Positions 1 through 7,177 of a DNA stretch of 7,177 nt are shown here, in pieces. Each line of letters starts with the position of its first letter. The first letter of the stretch is position 1. Made by a program: the position numbers and the translations under genes. The stretch is taken from NCBI GenBank assembly GCA_007571275.1, contig RKRS01000007.1, positions 1 to 7,177 on the forward strand. Reading direction: 5' to 3'. This stretch comes from Dehalococcoidia bacterium (GTDB taxonomy: Bacteria; Chloroflexota; Dehalococcoidia; Bin125). The notes beneath the pieces are model-generated. The model did not search any database. It had not been told where the DNA came from and worked only from the letters and a program-made list of their open reading frames with translations.

Positions 1-4
1 CGGA

Positions 5-41
5 GAAACGACAACAGCCGATGCTGGGCATCGGCTGTTGT
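5..41 (-). terminator. Probable Rho-independent terminator of the 23S-tRNA-fMet unit
   Basis: Positions 11-24 and 28-41 form a perfect 14-bp inverted repeat with a 3-nt loop (25-27). It begins 9 nt past the CCA end of the minus-strand tRNA. On the minus strand the stem is followed by a short, interrupted T-rich run (GTCGTTTCT), so the uridine tract is weak. The position directly after the last RNA gene fits a terminator. The stem is strong, but the poor U tract means it could instead be a 3' processing or stabilising hairpin. Confidence 0.7.
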
Positions 42-49
42 ATTGGGCG

Positions 50-124
<75 letters not shown>

Positions 125-180
125 ACGGGGGCATGGTGAAGAGATGCGTGTGCGTGGTTGGCGATGCTCTGACTGCCTGC

Positions 181-196
181 TGCGCGTGGCGCAGGG

Positions 197-205
<9 letters not shown>
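181..205 (-). repeat. 3' arm of the 23S precursor processing stem
   Basis: This 25-nt segment is the reverse complement of 3180-3204 with only two mismatches. The two arms bracket the 23S gene and include its extreme 5' and 3' ends. In bacterial pre-rRNA such an extended helix 1 is the usual RNase III substrate that releases pre-23S. Pairing is seen directly; cleavage is inferred. Confidence 0.75.
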
Positions 206-3179
<2,974 letters not shown>

Positions 3180-3186
<7 letters not shown>

Positions 3187-3204
3187 TGCGCTACGCCACG
3201 CGCA
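3180..3204 (-). repeat. 5' arm of the 23S precursor processing stem
   Basis: This segment is complementary to 181-205 over 25 nt with two mismatches. It overlaps the first nucleotides of mature 23S and extends into the leader. It would form the long-range stem that closes the 23S precursor and would be the probable RNase III cleavage region. Confidence 0.75.
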
Positions 3205-3515
3205 TACATCACGCGACCGGAACGCGCTTCGGGCCGTTGCCGCCCGATGCTCCCGTCGCTCGCTGCACGCGGTCAGCGCAGTCATCTCTGCATGTCGTCA
3301 GAACCACACACGTACCTCCCACGCTCATCCGGCTGCAGCAAGCAACCAGCTGACGTGAGAGTTTCCCGCAGCCCCCCTGATGTCATGGGCGCCGACGCCG
3401 TCGTCGAGGCCCGGGGGGATGCTGTGGACGCATCTCAATCACTATGTCCCTTGTCAAGGCGCATTCCGCCGTCAGTCGTCCCGCTGCGTTGCGGGACTGC
3501 TGAAAGAGGGGTGCA
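3187..3515 (-). other. 23S rRNA leader, non-coding
   Basis: This is the roughly 330-nt stretch between the promoter and the mature 23S 5' end. I see no 16S 3' end, no tRNA, and no frame with a ribosome-binding site and credible protein. It holds the GTCCCGC/GCGGGAC hairpin (3478-3497) close to the transcription start and the 5' arm of the processing stem at its far end. A convincing boxA antitermination site was not found. It replaces the 16S-23S spacer of a conventional operon. Confidence 0.6.
3478..3497 (-). promoter_or_regulatory. Hairpin in the early 23S leader
   Basis: Forward 3478-3484 (GTCCCGC) and 3491-3497 (GCGGGAC) form a perfect 7-bp GC-rich stem with a 6-nt loop, about 20 nt after the expected transcription start. 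No T tract follows on the minus strand, so it is not a standard terminator. It may shape leader folding or antitermination. Confidence 0.4.
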
Positions 3516-3522
3516 AGAGCAA

Positions 3523-3552
3523 ATATTACCCACGTGCCCGCGCCGATGTCAA
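3523..3552 (-). promoter_or_regulatory. Sigma70-type promoter of the 23S-tRNA-fMet unit
   Basis: On the minus strand there is a perfect -35 box TTGACA (forward 3547-3552), an 18-bp GC-rich spacer, and the -10 box TAATAT (forward 3523-3528). The AT-rich -10 stands out in otherwise GC-rich DNA. It is oriented toward the 23S gene, and no other strong match lies between it and the gene. Transcription would start near 3515. It lies only about 35 bp from the end of the repeat array at 3588. This supports 23S being transcribed independently of any 16S gene. Confidence 0.75.
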
Positions 3553-3587
3553 CAAGTGCTTTACACAGTCGGTGGAAATCGCGGATC

Positions 3588-3916
3588 GGAGAAAGAGCTA
3601 CCCCCTTGGGGGGGCTGTCGCGCAGCGACTGAGGGGACCTCCGCGTCGTGCCGGAAAGCCCCCTCTGCCTGACGGCATCTCCCCCAGAAGGGGAGATTTG
3701 GGAAAGGATCACGGCATCCCCCAGAGGGGGAGATACAGAAAGAGCTCCCCCCTTGGGGGAGCTGTCACGAAGTGACTGAGGGGGCTTCTCGTTGCCCGGG
3801 AAAACCCCCTCTGCCTGACGGCATCTCCCCCCAGAGGGGGAGATTTGGGAAACGCTTCCCCGCTGGGGGATGTTTGGGCATGGATTCGCGCCATCTTTCC
3901 CCAAGAGGGAAAGATG
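3588..3916 (+). repeat. Array of palindromic GC-rich repeats, left copy
   Basis: The array holds a partial unit (3588-3662), one full unit of 146 bp (3663-3808) and a decaying partial unit (3809-3916). A full unit is a chain of hairpins: CATCTCCCCC/GGGGAGAT, then CATCCCCC/GGGGGAGAT, then GAGCTCCCCC/GGGGGAGCT, then GTCAC/GTGAC, then GAGGGGG/CCCCCTC spanning the unit junction. The GTCAC-GAA-GTGAC stem of the full unit (3764-3776) is GTCGC-GCA-GCGAC in the partial one (3617-3629), a paired change that keeps the stem. The same family, in the same orientation, recurs at 6907-7177. No transposase gene is present, so this resembles REP/MITE-type non-autonomous elements. It has no CRISPR-like unique spacers. 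Frames crossing it are artefacts. Confidence 0.85.
3892..3916 (-). terminator. Hairpin just downstream of the DUF169 gene
   Basis: Positions 3892-3901 and 3907-3916 form a perfect 10-bp stem with a 5-nt loop, starting 13 nt past the DUF169 stop codon on the minus strand. It looks like an altered member of the neighbouring palindromic repeats. No U-rich tract follows, so intrinsic termination is uncertain. It may mark or stabilise the mRNA 3' end and would limit read-through into the 23S unit. Confidence 0.4.
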
Positions 3917-3929
3917 AGGGTGGAAGCGG

Positions 3930-4751
3930 CTAGAACCGATCCTGATATGAGCGCGAGAGCGACTCCGAGGGGTCGGCCTGGATGCCCAGCGGCGGGATTG
4001 GATACCGCAGACCGTTGCGTGAGAGCTTGTCCAGGCCGTCGATCAGCTTGGGTAGATAGCGCGGCGGGATCGCCATGAGCAACTCATCGTCCTGCACGCC
4101 GCCGAAACGTCGCTCGGCGTAGCAAGGAATGCTCAGCGAGGGCTCGCCCGTGCGCAGTGCCCGTCCCCAGCTGTCGGCGCAGGCCGACTCGCCCACCGAG
4201 GCGAACTCGAACTTCCTGAAACCCGAGAACTGCAGCCCGTTGATCAGGATGATCATCTGCCCCGGCGTGCCATAGAGCAGCACCACATCGGGCGGATCCA
4301 GCCGTCCGGAGGCGAGCGGCGAGAGCGCCAGCGCCGCGTAGCGACCGTAAGGCAGGACGTCCATCGCCTGTTGGTGCGCGATCGCGTCCCGATCGGTCTC
4401 AAACCAGACGTTGGTCATGGTCGTGCGCAGACGCCATTCGCCGTCGTCCTCATTCGGGTGCAGGCCGACTGGCGCGCCGCACTGGGCGCCGATCAGATCG
4501 TCCATCGTCACGCCCAGCGTGAACCCGAGCCAGCGCGACTGGGCAACGAGTTGATCAAGCGCGTACTTGATCTGCGGTCGGCGAATGCGCTCGACGGCCT
4601 GCATCTGCTCGACCGTCTCGAACATTTTCATGCCCACCGGGGTAGCGGTCAGGCGCAGGTAACGTTGCAGCCCGGCGACGATCGCGGGCCAGTCATAGCT
4701 GGCAGGCTCGGGCGGGGCGTCTGCGGCGACACCGACTCCTGTAGTGGTCAT
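3930..4751 (-). CDS. DUF169 family protein, function unknown
   Basis: The 273-aa protein shows the layout of the DUF169 (Pfam PF02596) family. Near the N-terminus there is a conserved L-x-L-x(3)-P-V segment (YLRLTATPVGMKMF, 31-44). This is followed by a region with a conserved Cys before a Gly-Leu pair (AQCGAPVGL, 89-97). The C-terminal half has a hydrophobic strand and loop (DVVLLYGTPGQMIILING, 155-172), then ESACADSW (188-195), a Gly-Glu-Pro turn, a Pro-Cys pair (209-210), and DDELLMAIP (221-229). No signal peptide or membrane helix is seen, so it is probably cytosolic. The start is supported by AGGGAG 8 nt upstream. The biochemical role of the family is not established; the retained cysteines (91, 191, 210) could bind a metal or cofactor, which is inference. 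It is divergent from the acidic-protein and CoA-transferase genes. Confidence 0.85.
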   Translation of the reverse strand: MTTTGVGVAADAPPEPASYDWPAIVAGLQRYLRLTATPVGMKMFETVEQMQAVERIRRPQIKYALDQLVAQSRWLGFTLGVTMDDLIGAQCGAPVGLHPNEDDGEWRLRTTMTNVWFETDRDAIAHQQAMDVLPYGRYAALALSPLASGRLDPPDVVLLYGTPGQMIILINGLQFSGFRKFEFASVGESACADSWGRALRTGEPSLSIPCYAERRFGGVQDDELLMAIPPRYLPKLIDGLDKLSRNGLRYPIPPLGIQADPSESLSRSYQDRF

Positions 4752-4912
4752 CTATGTGGCTCCCTCTCTGATACTCGGGCGCAGTTTGGTCTGGAGGTAT
4801 GGTACGCGCCGCGCCTCCTCATCAGAGGCGCCTGAGCGCGCTTGGCTATCATGCTCCTGTTCGCAGCCTTGCCAATCGGCAAATCGAATGGCAGATCGGA
4901 TCGGACTCAGCC
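4752..4912. promoter_or_regulatory. Divergent intergenic region with two inverted repeats
   Basis: These 161 bp separate the divergent DUF169 and acidic-protein genes and must hold both promoters. Two small palindromes are visible: GCGCCTC-N7-GAGGCGC (4811-4831) and TTGCC-AATC-GGCAA within 4870-4890. Either could be an operator or a 5' UTR hairpin. On the minus strand TTGGCA with a weak TGATAG-like -10 18 bp away is a poor promoter candidate for the DUF169 gene. No strong consensus promoter is evident on either strand. Confidence 0.4.
4760..4765 (-). promoter_or_regulatory. Ribosome-binding site of the DUF169 gene
   Basis: The minus strand reads AGGGAG followed by 8 nt and the ATG at 4751. 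This good Shine-Dalgarno match supports the chosen start. Confidence 0.7.
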
Positions 4913-5593
4913 ATGATCGCCCGGCACAGCAACCATTTGCTCCTCGCAGCCGCTGTAGTGGCCGCCGTGATCCTCACCACTCTGGTCAATCAGTTGTTCT
5001 TCCGCCCGGTGGACGCCCAGCAGACGAGCGCCCAGACCACGATTGAGGTGCGGGTCAGCGCTCGCATCACCACGAGCGGCAGCGCAGAATTCGCGATCCA
5101 GCAGCACGGAGACGCAGGCTGGGGCGAACGTATCTTCCCCGCCTTGCGCTACCTCTCACCCGCCACGCCGGTCAACAGCTGGCAGAACAGCAGCAGCGTC
5201 GAACTGGCGCTCCCGAGCAGCTTCTCGGCGGGCGAGGACTCCAGCGATGACGACTCTGTCGGTGATCGCTACGACGATTCCAGCGATGACAACAGCGGCC
5301 GCGACGACTCCAATAACCCCAGCAATGACGACAGCGGCTACGACGACAATAGTCCCAGCGATTACGGCAGTGGCTATTACGACGACAGCAACTCCGGCGA
5401 TTACGGCAGCGGTTACGACGACAACAACTCTGGCGATTACAGCAGCGGTTACGGCGGCGACAACTCCAGCGGTGACGGCAGTGGCTACGACGGCGACAGC
5501 AACTCCGGCGACGATGGGGATGATGAGGCCGAAGAAGAAGAGGAATACGAGGAAGAGGCCGAGGAGGAGGCTGTAGAGGAAGAGGAGGAGTAG
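4913..5593 (+). CDS. Secreted or membrane-anchored acidic Asp/Ser/Gly/Tyr repeat protein
   Basis: From the ATG at 4913 the product is 226 aa. An N-terminal basic stretch and hydrophobic segment (about 9-30) form a signal peptide or anchor, with a possible cleavage site near AQQ (35-37). Residues 44-100 form a small domain (VRVSAR, SAEFAIQQ, WGER, then a Trp-containing end) resembling a motif I recall from extracellular Chloroflexota proteins. Residues 108-204 are almost only Asp, Ser, Gly, Asn and Tyr, arranged toward the end as 12-residue repeats such as DDSNSGDYGSGY. The last 22 residues are mainly Glu. The frame can open upstream at 4799, but its Shine-Dalgarno sequence abuts that ATG and the extra 38 residues would bury the signal sequence, so 4913 is preferred despite its weak binding site. 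The function is unknown. The tail could bind cations such as calcium or form a disordered cell-surface layer. The CoA-transferase gene begins 50 nt downstream. Confidence 0.7.
   Translation: MIARHSNHLLLAAAVVAAVILTTLVNQLFFRPVDAQQTSAQTTIEVRVSARITTSGSAEFAIQQHGDAGWGERIFPALRYLSPATPVNSWQNSSSVELALPSSFSAGEDSSDDDSVGDRYDDSSDDNSGRDDSNNPSNDDSGYDDNSPSDYGSGYYDDSNSGDYGSGYDDNNSGDYSSGYGGDNSSGDGSGYDGDSNSGDDGDDEAEEEEEYEEEAEEEAVEEEEE
5342..5524 (+). repeat. Coding tandem repeat, 36-bp (12-residue) period
   Basis: Within the acidic protein the residues DDNSPSDYGSGY (144-155), DDSNSGDYGSGY (157-168), DDNNSGDYSSGY (169-180), GGDNSSGDGSGY (181-192) and DGDSNSGDDGDD (193-204) form five degenerate units, with one extra Tyr after the first. 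The DNA is built from GAC, GGC, AGC and TAC codons. Such arrays can gain or lose units by slippage. The antisense strand of this tract reads as long valine/alanine-rich frames that should not be annotated. Confidence 0.8.
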
Positions 5594-5630
5594 ATACGAT
5601 CGCGATGGTGAACAACAGGCCTTGACCCGG

Positions 5631-5636
5631 AAAGGA
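5631..5636 (+). promoter_or_regulatory. Ribosome-binding site of the CoA-transferase gene
   Basis: AAAGGA lies 7 nt before the ATG at 5644. It is the only reasonable Shine-Dalgarno sequence nearby and fixes the start, giving an N-terminus typical of the family. Confidence 0.7.
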
Positions 5637-5643
5637 ATCAACG

Positions 5644-6888
5644 ATGCCAGCACTCGACGGAATGCGCGTGCTCGACATGACCCAGTACGAGGCAGGCACA
5701 TCCTGCACCCAGGCGCTGGCCTGGCACGGCGCGGATGTGGTCAAGATCGAGCAGCCGGGCGTCGGCGATCCCGGCCGCGGGGTCGGCATTGGCGACGGAC
5801 CCGATTCGCACTACTTCATCAACTGGAACAGCAACAAGCGCTCAGTCACGATCAATCTGCGAGATGAGCGTGGTCGGGCGCTGCTCTTCGAGATGCTGCC
5901 CCACTACGACGTCTTCGTCGAGAACTACGGCCCGGGCGTGATGGAGAAGCTCGGTCTCACCTACGAAGCGCTCAAGGCAGTGCATCCGAGCATCATCTAC
6001 GCGCGACTCAAGGGCTTCGGCCTCTCCGGGCCGTTCGCCAACTTCAAGAGCTTTGATCCGGTCGCTCAGAATGCGGCCGGCGCGTTCTCGGTCACCGGCG
6101 AGGCGGGCGGTCCGCCGATGCGGCCCGGCGCCTGCGTTGGCGACAGCGGCACCGGGATGCAGTTGGCCTTCGCGATCACATCCGCCTACGTGCAGAAACT
6201 CCGCACCGGAGAAGGTCAGCACATCGAGATCTCGATGCAGGAGGCAATGACGTACTACGTCCGCACACCCGTGGCGGGAACACAGAGCTGGGGCGATGTC
6301 GCTGCCGAGCGCCGCGGCAATGGCTGGAACGGCCCTACCGACCTCTATCCCTGCAAACCCATGCCCGGCTCGGACGGGGCCGACGACTACATCTACATCA
6401 TCGCGCTGACCACGCGCATGTGGGACACATTCTGCGCCGCCATGGATCGGCCCGATATGGTCGTCGACCCGCGCTTCTGCGACGAACAGGCGCGAATCGA
6501 ATACAACGACGAGCTCAAAGCCGAGATCCGCGCCTGGACGATCCAGCACGACAAGTGGGAGGCGATGCAGATTCTCGGCGAGGCCGGCGTGCCCTGCTCG
6601 GCCACGCACAGCACCTACGACCTCTTCCACAACCCACACTTCGATGAGCGCGGCTTCATCCAGGACATCGACCATCCGCAACACGGTCCGATCCGACTGC
6701 TCGGCTGGGCGCCACGGATGTCCAGGAGCGAAGTCCCGATGCAGGCCGCGCCGCTGCTCGGGCAGCACACGGCCGAGGTGCTCTCGGACGATCTGGGACT
6801 CGATTCAGCCGCCCTGTCAGGGCTCGCGAGCAACGGCATCATCGGCCTCGAACGGCTCGACTCCGACGCCGCAGCCGCGGCTGGCTGA
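5644..6888 (+). CDS. Family III (CaiB/BaiF) CoA-transferase
   Basis: The 414-aa protein matches the CaiB/BaiF family, whose members move CoA between carboxylic acids (formyl-CoA:oxalate, carnitine, benzylsuccinate and others) or racemise acyl-CoAs. Visible hallmarks are the N-terminal LDGMRVLDMTQYEAG (4-18), the HGADVVKIEQPG CoA-site segment (28-39), NWNSNKRSVTINL (60-72), DVFVENYGPGVMEKLGL (89-105), YARLKGFGLSGP (119-130), and TGEGQHIEISMQEA (188-201). Asp167 in GDSGTG aligns with the catalytic aspartate that forms the enzyme-acyl anhydride in formyl-CoA transferase. Length is usual and no lesion is seen. It is probably cytosolic and works as an interlocked dimer, as known members do. The substrate cannot be told from sequence. 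It follows the acidic-protein gene by 50 nt and may share its transcript. A repeat array begins about 20 nt after its stop codon. Confidence 0.92.
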   Translation: MPALDGMRVLDMTQYEAGTSCTQALAWHGADVVKIEQPGVGDPGRGVGIGDGPDSHYFINWNSNKRSVTINLRDERGRALLFEMLPHYDVFVENYGPGVMEKLGLTYEALKAVHPSIIYARLKGFGLSGPFANFKSFDPVAQNAAGAFSVTGEAGGPPMRPGACVGDSGTGMQLAFAITSAYVQKLRTGEGQHIEISMQEAMTYYVRTPVAGTQSWGDVAAERRGNGWNGPTDLYPCKPMPGSDGADDYIYIIALTTRMWDTFCAAMDRPDMVVDPRFCDEQARIEYNDELKAEIRAWTIQHDKWEAMQILGEAGVPCSATHSTYDLFHNPHFDERGFIQDIDHPQHGPIRLLGWAPRMSRSEVPMQAAPLLGQHTAEVLSDDLGLDSAALSGLASNGIIGLERLDSDAAAAAG

Positions 6889-6906
6889 GCAATCAACCAA
6901 CTGCTG

Positions 6907-7177
6907 ACCCCTCTGCCTACGGCATCTCCGCCAACGGGGGAGATTTGGGAAGGGATCACAGCATCCTCTCAGTGGGGGAGATACAAGAAGAGCTCCCCCC
7001 CTGGGGGAGCTGTCACGTAGTGTCTGAGGGGGCTCTGCGTCGCCGAGCGCCCCCTCTGCCTACGGCATCTTCCCCAACGGGGGAGATTTGGGAAGGGATC
7101 ACAGCATCCTCTCAGTGGGGGAGATACAAGAAGAGCTCCCCCTCTGGGGGAGCTGTCACGTAGTGTCTGAAGGGGCT
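6907..7177 (+). repeat. Array of palindromic GC-rich repeats, right copy (cut by window end)
   Basis: Two tandem units are present: 6911-7053 (143 bp) and 7054-7177, which runs off the window. Over the 124 shared positions I count four differences. The units have the same hairpin chain as the left array, including GAGCTCCCCC/GGGGGAGCT, the GTCAC-GTA-GTGTC near-palindrome (7012-7024 and 7155-7167), and GAGGGGGC/GCCCCCTC across the unit junction. Orientation matches the left array. There is no gene here; the frame running through 6945-7163 is only repeat. Near identity between the units suggests recent duplication. The array may also act as the 3' boundary of the CoA-transferase transcript. Confidence 0.85.

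Noticed and set aside
125..196. Possible 5S rRNA between 23S and tRNA-fMet
   Set aside because: At 72 nt the spacer is too short, and it lacks 5S landmarks.
3452..3457. Second TTGACA on the minus strand as an additional 23S promoter
   Set aside because: No TATAAT-like hexamer lies 16-18 bp downstream.
3508..3520. TTGCTCTTGCA on the minus strand as a boxA antitermination site
   Set aside because: The match is partial and falls at the expected transcription start, too early for a transcribed boxA element.
3383..3904. 173-aa minus-strand frame through the repeats
   Set aside because: Its sequence is only translated palindromic repeat (SPSGG-type motifs), with no conserved domain.
4799..4912. 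Upstream ATG at 4799 as the start of the acidic protein
   Set aside because: GGAGGT touches this ATG with no spacing, and the added residues would place the signal segment internally. The ATG at 4913 gives a normal exported N-terminus.
5156..5701. Antisense frame with a long valine/alanine/leucine-rich, membrane-like product
   Set aside because: It is the mirror of the Asp/Glu-rich repeats: GAC and GAG codons read as GTC and CTC on the other strand. It has no independent start signal and overlaps the CoA-transferase start.
5842..6768. 308-aa antisense frame inside the CoA-transferase gene
   Set aside because: High GC leaves the opposite strand open. The plus-strand product matches a known family end to end.
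6907..7177. Possible CRISPR array
   Set aside because: Units are about 143 bp, nearly identical throughout and internally palindromic, with no unique spacers and no cas genes.

Overview
The window looks like a GC-rich bacterial chromosome segment, probably from an uncultured Chloroflexota (Dehalococcoidia or SAR202-like). This is inferred from three things: a 23S rRNA gene separated from any 16S gene, a secreted protein with a WGER-containing domain that I recall from that phylum, and dispersed palindromic repeats. No 16S sequence or database search was available, so the placement is tentative.

Left part (1-3600, all minus strand): a small stable-RNA transcription unit. Reading in the direction of transcription it has a strong sigma70-type promoter (3523-3552), a leader of about 330 nt, a complete 23S rRNA gene (about 3186 down to 197), a 72-nt spacer, an initiator tRNA-fMet with encoded CCA (124 down to 50), and a perfect 14-bp hairpin (11-41) that probably terminates the unit. 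The sequences flanking the 23S can form a 25-nt processing stem. There is no 16S gene upstream and no 5S gene between 23S and tRNA.

Right part (3588-7177): three protein genes lie between two arrays of palindromic, GC-rich repeats. A DUF169-family gene (minus) diverges from a two-gene plus-strand group. That group has a signal-anchored, extremely acidic Asp/Ser/Gly/Tyr repeat protein and a family III (CaiB/BaiF) CoA-transferase, separated by 50 nt. The repeat arrays (3588-3916 and 6907-7177) sit just 3' of the DUF169 and CoA-transferase genes. The divergent promoter region contains none.

How the parts work together: the left unit supplies the large-subunit rRNA and the initiator tRNA for translation. 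The CoA-transferase probably moves CoA between carboxylic acids. The DUF169 and acidic proteins have no assigned function, and no shared pathway can be shown from sequence alone. The most noteworthy points are the stand-alone 23S/tRNA-fMet unit, the natural A2057-U2611 pairing in the 23S, the structured repeats with compensatory changes, and the acidic repeat protein.
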